IMG/VR virus record: IMGVR_UViG_3300023176_003965
Span: 1 to 58,357 of that record
Source of the DNA: a virus
Reading direction: 5' to 3' (one strand)
DNA length: 58,357 bases
Position 1 is the stretch's first letter. Each line of letters begins with the position of its first letter. The notes under the pieces are model-generated. The model worked only from the letters and a program-made list of their open reading frames with translations. It had not been told where the DNA came from and ran no database searches. Shown here piece after piece: positions 13,464 to 23,494 of the stretch. Both the position numbers and the translations under genes were made by a program.

Positions 13464-14573
13464 ATGGCAGGACCAAGAGACCCGTCAACTACAGATTTTA
13501 ATCTGACTCCAAAACCTCAAACTGGACCTGTCGATAACTCTGACATCCCTAAAAATTTTAACGCCTTTAGTCCAGAAGTTAGTAATCTTTTAGGTGATTA
13601 CTATTCAAACATAGATTTAAAATCTAATTTAGGAAAAAATTTTTTTAATGATGCTACAGAAACAATAAACTTTAATGATGCTAGAAAGTTAGGATCTTCT
13701 TTCGTAAGAGGAGCAAGTAGAAATCCCGCACCACCTCCAAGAAGAACTGCTGCCTCTACAATCAAGGAAAAGTTATTAAAACCAGCATTAACATCTCATT
13801 TTGAAGCTCATTTTAATCCACCTAGAGATGTATTTACTTGGATGTCTGGAAGAGGATTGAATCCAACAGATACAAATAACCAAAGGTTAATAACTCTTTC
13901 TTGTTCGGAAACAGCACTTCCAGGATCTAGAATAGCAACAAATACTGTTCAAGATGATCATCATGGAGTAACTGAAAGACATGCTTATCGTCGTCAGTTT
14001 GATGATACTTCATCCTTCACATTTTATGTTGATGCTCCAAAAGCAGGTGCTGATCATGGATATAAGTTAATTTGGTTCTTTGAACAATGGAAATCTTTTA
14101 TAATGAATGAAGAATATGTAAAGAGTGAAGATGGTGTGGAATTAGATGAATATCGGTGGCATTATAGGGCAAAGTTCCCAAAAACATACATGACGGATAT
14201 CTTTATTACTAAGTTTGAAAGAGATATTGATGTAAATCCAATTAATGCATCCAAATCTACCAAGAAGTATTTGGAGTATAAGTTCTTACAGGCATATCCA
14301 ATTTCTATTAACACTATGCCTGTTTCTTATGATCAATCACAGTTGCTCAAATGTACAGTATCTTTCGCATATAGTAGATACATTATAAGGAGAAAGACTG
14401 GAATTTCTGATGGTGATCCATTACCAAACAGGAAATCTTCTTTTAATGAAGTTCCAGAATTTTCTGCTCCTCCCGTATTGGAAAATCAAGTGGGAACTAC
14501 AGTTCCTTTAGAGTACCGACCAATTTTACCTGGATTTGGTGTAGGTGGAACTAGAACTGATAATGTGGCATAA
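13464..14573 (+). CDS. gp54: Baseplate tail-tube initiator gp54 (369 aa)
   Basis: gp54 starts tail-tube polymerisation on the hub. The core from about residue 105 (LTSHFEAHFNPPRDVFTWMSGRG ... LITLSCSETALPGSRIAT) is the tube-protein fold shared with gp19 and gp48, and the C-terminal part ends with KYLEYKFLQAYPISINTMPV and VSFAYSRYIIRR, typical of tube proteins. A flexible Asn/Pro-rich N-terminus precedes it. Divergent from gp4 with a 34-bp spacer. Its stop overlaps the late box at 14573. Confidence 0.78.
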   Translation: MAGPRDPSTTDFNLTPKPQTGPVDNSDIPKNFNAFSPEVSNLLGDYYSNIDLKSNLGKNFFNDATETINFNDARKLGSSFVRGASRNPAPPPRRTAASTIKEKLLKPALTSHFEAHFNPPRDVFTWMSGRGLNPTDTNNQRLITLSCSETALPGSRIATNTVQDDHHGVTERHAYRRQFDDTSSFTFYVDAPKAGADHGYKLIWFFEQWKSFIMNEEYVKSEDGVELDEYRWHYRAKFPKTYMTDIFITKFERDIDVNPINASKSTKKYLEYKFLQAYPISINTMPVSYDQSQLLKCTVSFAYSRYIIRRKTGISDGDPLPNRKSSFNEVPEFSAPPVLENQVGTTVPLEYRPILPGFGVGGTRTDNVA

Positions 14574-14579
14574 TAAATA
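14573..14579 (+). promoter_or_regulatory. Late promoter box ATAAATA before gp26
   Basis: ATAAATA begins on the last base of the gp54 stop and lies 28 bp before gp26, the normal late-promoter distance. Confidence 0.65.
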
Positions 14580-14607
14580 AAGTATCTGAATACATTATTG
14601 GATAATT

Positions 14608-15327
14608 ATGCCATTACCTAAGATTGTTACACCAACTTATGAGTTGGAATTGCCTTCTACTGGTCAGACAATTAAGTATAGACCTTTCCTAGTCAAAGAA
14701 GAAAAAGTTCTTGTGATGGCTATGGAAACTGAGAACACAAAAGAAATTACAAACGCAGTAAAAACAGTTATTAAAAACTGTATTGAAACTAGAGGTATTA
14801 AAGTAGAAACACTGCCTACTTTTGACATTGAGTATCTTTTCTTAAACATCAGATCTAAATCTGTTGGAGAAGAAATTGATGTCAACATTATCTGCCCTGA
14901 TGATGGGGAAACTGAAGTTCCTGTTACTATTAATGTTGATGACATTGAAGTAATTAAGGATGATAAGCACACTAATAGAATTAAACTTGATGATAGTGTA
15001 ATGATGGAAATGAAATATCCATCTCTCGATCAATTTATTAAAAATAATTTTGATATTTCTAGCAATGCCAACATTGACCAATCTTTTGATTTGATTGCTT
15101 CTTGTATTGATAAGATTTTTACGGAAGAAGAAGTTTGGACATCATCTGATGTGTCTAAAAAAGAACTTGTTGAATTCCTTGACCAGATGAATACGAATCA
15201 GTTTAAGGACATTGAAGAATTCTTTAACACGATGCCTAAGTTGTCTCATAAGTTTAAAGTTACTAATCCAAAGACTGGTGTAGAGTCTGATGTTGTACTG
15301 GAGGGATTAGCAAGTTTTTTCGGCTAG
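14608..15327 (+). CDS. gp26: Baseplate hub subunit gp26 (239 aa)
   Basis: Matches the T4 gp26 baseplate hub family: MPLPKIVTPTYELELPSTGQTIKYRPFLVKEEKVL, then VKTVIKNCI and LPTFDIEYLFLNIRSKSVGE, a conserved signature, with VNIICPDDG further on. It acts in hub assembly with gp51. One codon-length gap separates it from the next gene, so the two are co-translated. Confidence 0.9.
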   Translation: MPLPKIVTPTYELELPSTGQTIKYRPFLVKEEKVLVMAMETENTKEITNAVKTVIKNCIETRGIKVETLPTFDIEYLFLNIRSKSVGEEIDVNIICPDDGETEVPVTINVDDIEVIKDDKHTNRIKLDDSVMMEMKYPSLDQFIKNNFDISSNANIDQSFDLIASCIDKIFTEEEVWTSSDVSKKELVEFLDQMNTNQFKDIEEFFNTMPKLSHKFKVTNPKTGVESDVVLEGLASFFG

Positions 15328-15329
15328 GA

Positions 15330-15527
15330 ATGTCTCATATGAGTCTTGAGAATTACTTGAGACTCAATTTTTCTTTGATGCAGTATCATAAATACTCATT
15401 AACAGAAATTGAAAATATGATGCCGTGGGAGCGAGACATTTATGTTATTCTTCTTAAGAATCACTTAGAGGAAGAAGAAGAGAGAATGAAACTTCAAGAA
15501 AACCAAAGAAGAGCAAATGGCGGGTAA
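15330..15527 (+). CDS. Small baseplate-hub assembly protein, gp51-like (65 aa)
   Basis: Follows gp26 by 2 bp, the T4 order gp26-gp51. The sequence is helical with an MPWERDIYVILLKNHLEEEE core, the pattern seen in tail-assembly chaperones and the C-terminal part of gp51-like proteins. It is far shorter than T4 gp51 (about 250 aa), so it may be a functional analogue rather than an orthologue. It overlaps the next gene by 11 bp. Confidence 0.6.
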   Translation: MSHMSLENYLRLNFSLMQYHKYSLTEIENMMPWERDIYVILLKNHLEEEEERMKLQENQRRANGG

Positions 15528-18500
15528 GTCGAAGCGAAATAATGAAGACAATATACCAGAAGGTCTTGATGACCTTCTGAACGAACTTACTGGAAATAAG
15601 AATAATAAGGAAGACAATATACCAGAAGGTCTTGATGATCTTTTAAATCAAATTAAGGGAAAGAAAAGTACTGCGACTAAACCAAAAAGAAAAAGAGGAA
15701 GACCTAGAAAGAAAAAGACATCACCTCCAGGAGCACTTACAACGTATTCTAAAACTGAAGATGTAGATTCTAGAATACTTGAGTTACTTGGACTTGAGTA
15801 TACCTTTGATTTGGATTATGATGACTATGCAAACTTACTGAAAGAAAAACTTATAGAAGTTAGTAGAGGTACTGAGGAAACTTCTACTGAAGATGCTATG
15901 CTTCTTCGTGAAGAACTGAAGAAGGCAAGAGGAAATAAAGGAAAAGGTACTTTTAAGGTAAAGAAAAAGATAAGTAAGGATAGTTTTACCAATTTTAATG
16001 TTGGTGGACCAAAGAAAGATACTGCTCAGACAAGAAAACCTGCTTATGCTCTTCTTAAAGGAAAAGAGATTTCTGAGAAGTCGCAGAGAGTTGATGATTT
16101 AAAAGAAGAGAAAAAAGAAAGAAAGCAAAGTGATAATCAAATACTAAAGAGTATAAGTAAATCACTTGATAGAATTATTGGTATTTTATCGAAGCAACTG
16201 AAGTTTGATAAAGACCAAGTAGAGAAGCAAAGAAAACTTGAAGAGAGAGGGAAGAGAAAAGATAAAGAAAATAAAAGAGAGAGTGCTTTCTCCAAAGGAA
16301 TTAAATCATTAGCAAAAGTTGCTGGTAAGATCTTTTCTCCACTACAAGATTTTTTTGGAAAAATTATTAGATTTTTTACAGTTATCTTTTTAGGAAAAGT
16401 TTTTCAAAAGTTTCTTAAATGGTTTACTGACCCCAAAAATGAAAGTAAAATAAAAACAATAGGTCGGTTACTTAAGACATTTTGGCCTACAATACTTGCT
16501 GGTCTCGTATTTTTAAATCCTCTTGGTAGATTAATTACTAAGGCAGTTTTTGTAATTGGTAAGGGAGTTGCTAAGTTATTAAAAGTTGCTATTCCATCCT
16601 TACTTAGGTTTGGAATGAGAAATCCGATTTCGGCAACAGCACTTGCAGCAGCTGGATTGTTTACTTTTGGTGCATGGGGTCCAAAAGTAATTCCTGGTTT
16701 GGTTAATGATGAAGAAGATGATGAAGTAAAGTCATATAAGCGTGGTGGAAAAATTACCACTGAAAGTGGTCAAGACATTAAAGGTGCTGGAGTAGATACC
16801 CAATTAATTGCTGCAAGACCTGGTGAAGTTGTTATTAATAAAGAAACAGTAAATGCTCTTGGTGCTGATTATTTTCTTGGATTAAATAAGCAGCATGGTG
16901 GTTCTAATGCAAATAAACCTAAGACTGCTAAAGTGCAAGCAGCATCTGGTGGAGGATTAATTCTTCCTGCTTTTTCTAATGGTGGTATGGTTGGTGAAGG
17001 TCCTGAAGAATCTAGAATTCAAAAACCTAGAAAACCATCAAAACCGGAAGATATTGCATCAGGTTTAGATAGTAATCTTATTGAATGGGCAAAAGCAAAT
17101 CCTACTCTTGCTCGTGCTTTGAAAGTAGGAGATATTGGATATAGAGAGGCACAGAGTGTATTTGATTATGGAAGTAGAGTTGCTCAACAAGTTCCTAAAG
17201 TAGTCCAACCAACAATTGATTATGGAAGTAGAGTTGCTCAACAAGTTCCTAAAGTAGTCCAACCAACAATTGATTATGGAAGTAGAGTTGCTCAACAAGT
17301 TCCTAAAGTAGTCCAACCAACTGATTATGGAAGTAGAGTTGCTCAACAAGTTCCTAAAGTAGTCCAACCAACAATTGATTATGGGAATAACTTTATTGGA
17401 GGTATTTCTAAAATTCCTTCAAAAATAGAAGAAAACATCCCATTAGTTCAGGGATTTGCTGATGCTGGTGCAGAAGCTTTACCTGCAATTTTATCTGGTT
17501 TCTTGGGTATTAAAAGAACAGATAGAAGTATCTCTAAAAACATGCAAAGAGCAATGCTTGATGCTCAAAAAACTGCGACTGAAAAGGGTAGAGATTTTAT
17601 TGAGTATGAAGATTATGCTGAAAATGCTGGAGGTATTGCTGGGAAATATACTATGGGTAGAGTTGCAGATTCTGAATTTTTGAGGGATGCACAAGGCAGA
17701 ATTATTGGAATGTCTCAAGCGTATGATACAAATAGACCTGCAGATGAATCTATGGCACAGGCTTGGGCAAAATCTAAGAAATTTTTAGGTATTGATAATA
17801 GTAAAGACGTTGATGAATTTAATAGATTAGTTGCAAATAGAATGTCTTCTGAAGGAGCATCTGAAGAAGAAATTCAGAAATCTCTTATGATTTCTGGTGG
17901 TGAAAGTGGACAAATGGGAGATTTGAGAACGGCAATTTATAAACCATTTGAAGCATTATTAGACATTAGTCAAAAAATGCATGGTGGTAGGGGATCTACG
18001 ACACATGAAATTATTTTTGATAAAGATGTTCTTGGATTTGATCCTGTAAAAGTAATGCCAAAACCATTTTATGGTCCAGGAGGAGATCCTTCTGGGAGTG
18101 GTTCTGGACAAGCACAGCAAAAAATGCCAATTAGTGTTTCTTCTGCCGCGAAAGAAAAGGCACAGCAGTCTCAGAGAATGTCTATGGCAAAATTGATGAA
18201 TAATAATTCTGCTGGTCTTTACTATTCGAGTACGACTGGTAAGACTTATGCTAATTATGCTGAAGCACTGAAAGATCCGCAAGTTGCTGCAGCAGCAGAA
18301 GTAGAAAAAACCAAACAAAGATTTTCATTTTCTCCATCATCAAAACCATCTCAGACAACAACACCATCAAAACCATCTCAGACAACAACACCATCAAAAC
18401 CAAAAAGATGGGCAATGGATCCTCGTGGTTGGTTTGGTATGGAAGGTGGAGGATTTATAAAAGAAAACACGGGAATGGATATTCCTGGTGGAGGAACTGA

Positions 18501-18864
18501 TAGGCAAAGGATTGATGTTCAACCTGGAGAATATGTTTTGCCTGTAGATAAGGTAATGAAGATGGGAGGACCTGGTAAACTTGATAGAATGGTTGCTGAT
18601 TTGGATTCCAATTCTACTCCAGCAAAAATGGGCCTTAGAAATAAGGACATCTCCGAAGGAATTACTCCTTATAGTGTACAAGGTTCTGGTGAAATTGACA
18701 TAGAAACTCTTCCATTATCTGGTTTAGGTGGAATGGGAAGATCATCTGGTGCATTAAATAGTCCCAATGGAACACAAGATGAATTTTTCTCTCCGATTTC
18801 TTCGGCAGGATTGTCTGAAAGACAACGCTTTATGGATACGATAGGTATTTCTGCATTCACATAA
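15517..18864 (+). CDS. Giant virion tail protein with AT-hook and tape-measure-like features (1115 aa)
   Basis: Residues 1-50 hold two copies of EDNIPEGLDDLLN, followed by a basic RGRPRKKK AT-hook-like segment (about 60-67). A charged coiled coil (KQRKLEERGKRKDKENKRES) leads to hydrophobic helices (about 275-400). Two GGG...PGEVVIN / PGEYVLP modules, seen in cyanophage tail proteins, lie at about 410-450 and near residue 1005. Four DYGSRVAQQVPKVVQPT repeats occur at about 550-620. Position after gp26/gp51 is where T4 has gp27-gp28-gp29, so a tape-measure role is plausible, as about 1100 residues would fit a long myovirus tail. Not proven: the next gene is an equally large relative. Confidence 0.65.
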   Translation: MAGKSKRNNEDNIPEGLDDLLNELTGNKNNKEDNIPEGLDDLLNQIKGKKSTATKPKRKRGRPRKKKTSPPGALTTYSKTEDVDSRILELLGLEYTFDLDYDDYANLLKEKLIEVSRGTEETSTEDAMLLREELKKARGNKGKGTFKVKKKISKDSFTNFNVGGPKKDTAQTRKPAYALLKGKEISEKSQRVDDLKEEKKERKQSDNQILKSISKSLDRIIGILSKQLKFDKDQVEKQRKLEERGKRKDKENKRESAFSKGIKSLAKVAGKIFSPLQDFFGKIIRFFTVIFLGKVFQKFLKWFTDPKNESKIKTIGRLLKTFWPTILAGLVFLNPLGRLITKAVFVIGKGVAKLLKVAIPSLLRFGMRNPISATALAAAGLFTFGAWGPKVIPGLVNDEEDDEVKSYKRGGKITTESGQDIKGAGVDTQLIAARPGEVVINKETVNALGADYFLGLNKQHGGSNANKPKTAKVQAASGGGLILPAFSNGGMVGEGPEESRIQKPRKPSKPEDIASGLDSNLIEWAKANPTLARALKVGDIGYREAQSVFDYGSRVAQQVPKVVQPTIDYGSRVAQQVPKVVQPTIDYGSRVAQQVPKVVQPTDYGSRVAQQVPKVVQPTIDYGNNFIGGISKIPSKIEENIPLVQGFADAGAEALPAILSGFLGIKRTDRSISKNMQRAMLDAQKTATEKGRDFIEYEDYAENAGGIAGKYTMGRVADSEFLRDAQGRIIGMSQAYDTNRPADESMAQAWAKSKKFLGIDNSKDVDEFNRLVANRMSSEGASEEEIQKSLMISGGESGQMGDLRTAIYKPFEALLDISQKMHGGRGSTTHEIIFDKDVLGFDPVKVMPKPFYGPGGDPSGSGSGQAQQKMPISVSSAAKEKAQQSQRMSMAKLMNNNSAGLYYSSTTGKTYANYAEALKDPQVAAAAEVEKTKQRFSFSPSSKPSQTTTPSKPSQTTTPSKPKRWAMDPRGWFGMEGGGFIKENTGMDIPGGGTDRQRIDVQPGEYVLPVDKVMKMGGPGKLDRMVADLDSNSTPAKMGLRNKDISEGITPYSVQGSGEIDIETLPLSGLGGMGRSSGALNSPNGTQDEFFSPISSAGLSERQRFMDTIGISAFT
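17164..17376 (+). repeat. Four tandem 54-bp repeats in the giant tail protein
   Basis: Units at 17164, 17218, 17272 and 17323 encode DYGSRVAQQVPKVVQPTI. They look identical at the DNA level except that the third lacks one codon (51 bp). Such identity points to a recent duplication. Confidence 0.95.
18340..18402 (+). repeat. Tandem 27-bp Ser/Thr/Pro repeat
   Basis: Two full units (18340-18366, 18367-18393) and a partial third encode SKPSQTTTP. It forms a flexible linker before the C-terminal module of the giant protein. Confidence 0.9.
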
Positions 18865-18869
18865 GATAG

Positions 18870-21800
18870 ATGGCATTACCAGCATTACTTTCGGGGTTAG
18901 GAAGACAACTAGCAGTTCAAGGCGCTAAGGGTGCAGCGAAAGGAACTGCTAAGAAAATGCTTAGTGGTAGAAAGCAGGAAAAAAATAGTAATGCTATTGT
19001 AAAACAGCAAGAAGGAAATAGTGTAGGGTATAAAAAATCTTCTGCATTAGTTCCAAAAATAAACAGAATAAACTTTGGTGCTCCTCCATCTTCACCAGAA
19101 GTATCATCTTCCACTAAAGGTGATGATGGTAGTTTATTGAGTATTAAAGAAAAAGTTATAAAGATTGAGAACCTTTTAGGGGAGCAGTATAAGAATAGAA
19201 AGAAGCAAGCAGAGAAGCAAAGGAAACTTTCTGAGAGAGCAAAAAGGAAAGAAAAAGAGGAAATTTTAGAAAAAACAAACGAAGAAAAGAAAAATAAAGG
19301 TAAATTTAATATACCTATACCTGGAAAAGGATTATTTGATAATCTTTTATCTAGAATATTTAATTTCTTATTTTGGATTACCATAGGAAAAATACTTCCC
19401 ACAATTTTGAAGTTCCTTCCTCAAATCATTGGATTTGTAAAGGTTATTGGCAAAATAATGGATGTCATTATTAATGTAGTAGGATTTATATTAGATGGGT
19501 TCATAACATTTGTTGATTTTGGGTTTAAAGTTTATGATAAGATTAGGGGATTTGCTGGTGCTATTGGTGGAGAAGGATTAGTAAAAGTCCTTGATGGATT
19601 TACTAGTGCAGTTGAAACATTATTGAACATTTTATTCATTATTTCAATGGCTAATGCTGTTGGTGGTGGGTTTGGTGGATGTAAAGGTGGTGGTCGTGGT
19701 GGACAGAAACCAATAACTAGACCAGGACAGGGATTGAGACCTAAAGTAACGACAACTGGTGGTAAAGGTGCTGGAAGACCAGACATTAGAAACCCCTTTA
19801 GAGAACGTCCTAGAGTTACTGGTAGTGGTGGTGGAACTGCTGGAAGACCAGACATTAGAAACCCTTTTAGAACAAGACCAACAGTAACAACTGGTCTTGG
19901 TAAAGCTGCCGCTGGAGAAGCAGCAGAGCAGATTACCAAGAAAACTGGTCTTTTAGTATTCGCAAAGTTTGTTCGACCAGTGACAAAAAGAATACCAATT
20001 TTTGGTGCCTTAATTGATTTTGTTATAAATGTTGCACTAGGCGAAAGTGTTGGAAGAGCAATATCAAGAGCGGTTGGTTCTGGTATTGGTACTGCTCTTG
20101 GTGCTAAGGTTGGGGGATTTTTAGCAGGTGCTGCGGGATCTGTTGTTCCATTTTTGGGAACTGCTATTGGAGGTGTTGTAGGTATTGCTATTGGTGGTGT
20201 TCTTGGTGGTATGCTTGGTGATTGGATTGGTGGATTTATATATGATAAACTTACTGGATCTGGGTCCTCAAGTTATCCTCAAGAAAAACCAAAAGTTGAA
20301 GCAAAATCTAATGGTGGAATGGTTTTAAAATATGATGAAGGTGGTGAAGTTGATAATGATTATGAATATGATAAAAACATAGGTAAAATTAAAAAAAGAA
20401 AGATTCACTTATCAGATATTTCTCAAGTTGCTAAGGATAATAAAAATGTATCCAAAGTTTATACTTCTGAGGGAGCAAAGAAAATTATTGATTTGGCAAA
20501 TTCAATAAAGGATGTGCCAATTATTGGTAGTTCTATGTTTTCTATATTAAATATTGCTCTGGGCAATAAACCTGATCAAAGGACTACAAAGGCTATTGCT
20601 TATGATTTACTGTCATTTTCTAATCTAGATTCTTTTGAAAGTATTTCTGGGTCTTTGGGCAAATTGAATACTATTGTGGCTATGGAAGGAGGTGGTGAAG
20701 TTAATAAATTAGTATCTTCAAATGACTCTGATTTTGAAAATTCTGCTCAGATTTTATCATTTTTCTTGGATAGGGAAATTAACAATGAAAAAGTGAAAAA
20801 AATAACAGAACAAGATAAAAAAGATGCATCTAAAAATTCTTGGTGGGATCCTTTGGGATTATTTGATAATACTTCTTCTAGTGAAGGATCTACTTATGGA
20901 CCAGGAACTGCTGGCGCTTCTAGAGACTCTGCAACTGGAGAATCAGTACCTGGATCTACTGCAACTGGTGGGGGTGTTGTTGGTGGACCAGGAACACCTG
21001 AACAAAAAGCACTCTTAGATGCAATTTCTTTTGCGGAGGGAACATCAAGGAGTTATGGAACTGTCTTCGGTGGAAAGATAATACCGGAACTTGAAAGGGG
21101 TGAGATGACAGTTGCTCAAGTTCTAGAGATGCAAAAAACTGGAACTTTTAATGGAATACAATACATTCCTCCAAACAGCTATGACTCTGATGCGACTGGT
21201 AGATATCAGTTTATGTCTTATACTTTGAAAGAGGAAGTTCAAAAACAAGGTGTTCCTATGGATGCTAAGTTTACTCCTGCTCTTCAAGATCAACTAATGC
21301 TTGGAAGACTTGCTAATTATAGGGGAGTTACTCCAGAACTTTTGGCAGCAGAAGGGTTAAGTACAAATGTTCTTGATAAACTTGCTCCCGAATTTGCTTC
21401 TTTTCCATACTCTCCGAAAGGGAATCAAAGTTATTATGGTCAACCAGTAAAAACACCCGAATCTATTCGTAATGCTTATAATGACGCTCTGGGTAGAAGA
21501 AAGGAAGAAGAAAAATCTTCCCAAACTAAACCAGGTCCTCAACAACAACCTCCTGGACAAACACCATCACCAACATCAGATTCAAGTTCTAATGAAAGAG
21601 GAGAAGGATCTAAACTTGCTGGAGAGTTAGGAAGATTTATTAAAACGAAATTGAAATCTCCTGAGAATTTTAGTCAAGTTCATAGACATCCAGAACATCC
21701 TCCTTGGGGAAGAGAAAGTGGACACTCTAGGAATTCTTTACATTATGAATCACAAGGTGCAAGAGCAATTGATATTGGAGCATGGACTCACGAACAACAA

Positions 21801-22148
21801 CCAATTTTAGATGTAATTTCTGAGTTCAATAGAAAGAAAGGTGTTAATCCTGTAGAACTTTTACATGGAAAAAATGAACCAAATTATCACCACAATCATG
21901 TTCACGTTGCTTATGAAGGTGGTGGATTAATTAGACCTAAAGGTTCAATGAGTGTTCCAAATTCATTTGCTTCTTATAATAGTCCAAAATCAAACACAAA
22001 GGTGGTAATGGTTCCTGTCCCAGTTCCAGTATCTAAACCTCAAATGAGTCCAGTTCTTGAGAATTCAATGGGAGGATTTGTTGAATTTGGTGGGGTAAAT
22101 AGTATGAGTAGTCGTATGAACCCAATACACCAAACAAGTAGGTCTTAA
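18870..22148 (+). CDS. Giant tail protein with muramidase-like and M15-peptidase-like domains (1092 aa)
   Basis: Layout: basic N-terminus; coiled coil KQRKLSERAKRKEKEE (about 115-130) shared with the previous protein; hydrophobic helices (155-220); Gly-rich GRPDIRNPFR repeats (about 300-345); a glycine-zipper membrane-like stretch (395-465); then two enzyme-like domains. Domain one (about 710-880) resembles phage muramidases: AISFAEGTS with Glu723 as likely catalytic acid, and SDATGRYQFM. Domain two (about 930-1020) resembles M15/LAS peptidases: SLHY with His958, Asp968 in RAIDI, and H1010-V-H1012. It probably cuts the cell wall during DNA injection. The gp5-like protein downstream lacks a lysozyme domain, so the activity seems to have moved here. 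Confidence 0.7.
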   Translation: MALPALLSGLGRQLAVQGAKGAAKGTAKKMLSGRKQEKNSNAIVKQQEGNSVGYKKSSALVPKINRINFGAPPSSPEVSSSTKGDDGSLLSIKEKVIKIENLLGEQYKNRKKQAEKQRKLSERAKRKEKEEILEKTNEEKKNKGKFNIPIPGKGLFDNLLSRIFNFLFWITIGKILPTILKFLPQIIGFVKVIGKIMDVIINVVGFILDGFITFVDFGFKVYDKIRGFAGAIGGEGLVKVLDGFTSAVETLLNILFIISMANAVGGGFGGCKGGGRGGQKPITRPGQGLRPKVTTTGGKGAGRPDIRNPFRERPRVTGSGGGTAGRPDIRNPFRTRPTVTTGLGKAAAGEAAEQITKKTGLLVFAKFVRPVTKRIPIFGALIDFVINVALGESVGRAISRAVGSGIGTALGAKVGGFLAGAAGSVVPFLGTAIGGVVGIAIGGVLGGMLGDWIGGFIYDKLTGSGSSSYPQEKPKVEAKSNGGMVLKYDEGGEVDNDYEYDKNIGKIKKRKIHLSDISQVAKDNKNVSKVYTSEGAKKIIDLANSIKDVPIIGSSMFSILNIALGNKPDQRTTKAIAYDLLSFSNLDSFESISGSLGKLNTIVAMEGGGEVNKLVSSNDSDFENSAQILSFFLDREINNEKVKKITEQDKKDASKNSWWDPLGLFDNTSSSEGSTYGPGTAGASRDSATGESVPGSTATGGGVVGGPGTPEQKALLDAISFAEGTSRSYGTVFGGKIIPELERGEMTVAQVLEMQKTGTFNGIQYIPPNSYDSDATGRYQFMSYTLKEEVQKQGVPMDAKFTPALQDQLMLGRLANYRGVTPELLAAEGLSTNVLDKLAPEFASFPYSPKGNQSYYGQPVKTPESIRNAYNDALGRRKEEEKSSQTKPGPQQQPPGQTPSPTSDSSSNERGEGSKLAGELGRFIKTKLKSPENFSQVHRHPEHPPWGRESGHSRNSLHYESQGARAIDIGAWTHEQQPILDVISEFNRKKGVNPVELLHGKNEPNYHHNHVHVAYEGGGLIRPKGSMSVPNSFASYNSPKSNTKVVMVPVPVPVSKPQMSPVLENSMGGFVEFGGVNSMSSRMNPIHQTSRS

Positions 22149-22149
22149 G

Positions 22150-23490
22150 ATGGGAGTCAAATATCACATAGAGGCAGGTAATTCAAATATTGATTTATTC
22201 AAAATTACTTCAAATTATGGACCAACAGAAAACTTTGGACCAAGATGTCCAGAGTTGGTTTTGTATGAGAGTTTATTTGATTCTACAGTGAGAGCATCTG
22301 CAAAGTTTGTGGATGCTGGATATAACCCAAGTGGTATGACTGCTGAAGATGATGAATATAAATTGACGAGTGGGGAAAAAACAGAATTAAAAATTACGGA
22401 TTCTTATGGAAATGAGTTAGACATTACTGGCGACTATCAATTAAGATTAAGAAAACATCAGAGAGAGCAATTTACTTCTCCTAAAACTACTTACGTGAAC
22501 TATTTTTCTGATTTCTACTCAAAGGAATCAATGGAAAATCATCTTGTTTCTAAAAGAGCGACAAGAAAGTATGATGGGTTTCCTCATGATCACATTAAAA
22601 CATTATTGGAGGAAGATTTAGGAACTCAAAAAGTAGTAGAAGTTGACAATACAATAATTCCATACAATTTTGCTGGAGGATCTGAAAAAGTTTTTCATCA
22701 TTGCGTTAATCTGTGCAATAAAGGATGTCCTGAATTTCCAGGCAATCCAGGAATTGTTGCTGGATTTTTGTTTTATGAAGTTTTCAAAGGAACTGATTCT
22801 ACGGGTGGTTATCGATACAAATCTATAGATCTTTTATTTCAGGAAGATGTAAAGAAAAAATATGTTTATACAAATACTGATGAAGTTCCTGAAGGGTATG
22901 ATTCTAAAGTAATTAATTATTATGAAAACATTTCAACAAATGCCGATTCTGAAATTTTAAGTGGTGCTACTTTTAAAAGAGAACAAAGAAGATGGGATCC
23001 TTATTTGAAACAATGGGAACAAGATGATTTTGATTATAAGAGTCAAGAATTGGAAACTAATAATGCTGGAAAGGAATTTTACAAAATTGCTTCTGATTTA
23101 AATCTTCAAGAACAATCAACAAGATACTCTACTAGATTTTGGGATGCCAGTGCTATGCCAAAGGGATCTAATTGGGCGGCACAAAAACCATTCTCTAAAG
23201 TTAAAAAGGGAAATGGTAATTATAATATGGATGAATTGGTAAGACAAGCAGCAGATAGATTTAATCAGTTATTTGGAACACAGATTACTATTTTGATTCC
23301 AATGGATTTAAGTTTACATGTTGGGGATCTAATCTTTGTAGATTTTCCTCAGATCGATTCTGAAAAAAATGAGATAAATAAGAATAGAAGTGGAAACTAT
23401 TTGATTATGGATTTAGGACATAGAATAACTCCGAGCACGACATATACGTCTCTGCATCTTTCAAGAGATTCCACAATTAACCGAAAGTAA
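22150..23490 (+). CDS. gp27: Baseplate hub protein, gp27-like (446 aa)
   Basis: Position between the giant tail proteins and the gp5-like gene, and length near that of T4 gp27 (391 aa), suggest the gp27 hub. The C-terminal part DLSLHVGDLIFVDFPQ...SGNYLIMDLGHRITPSTTYTSLHLSRDS has the beta-barrel pattern of gp27/gpD-type hub proteins. The N-terminal domain has the expected strand-rich VRASAKFVDAGYN. gp27 trimers receive the gp5 spike. It starts two bases after the preceding stop. Confidence 0.7.
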   Translation: MGVKYHIEAGNSNIDLFKITSNYGPTENFGPRCPELVLYESLFDSTVRASAKFVDAGYNPSGMTAEDDEYKLTSGEKTELKITDSYGNELDITGDYQLRLRKHQREQFTSPKTTYVNYFSDFYSKESMENHLVSKRATRKYDGFPHDHIKTLLEEDLGTQKVVEVDNTIIPYNFAGGSEKVFHHCVNLCNKGCPEFPGNPGIVAGFLFYEVFKGTDSTGGYRYKSIDLLFQEDVKKKYVYTNTDEVPEGYDSKVINYYENISTNADSEILSGATFKREQRRWDPYLKQWEQDDFDYKSQELETNNAGKEFYKIASDLNLQEQSTRYSTRFWDASAMPKGSNWAAQKPFSKVKKGNGNYNMDELVRQAADRFNQLFGTQITILIPMDLSLHVGDLIFVDFPQIDSEKNEINKNRSGNYLIMDLGHRITPSTTYTSLHLSRDSTINRK

Positions 23491-23494
23491 AATT

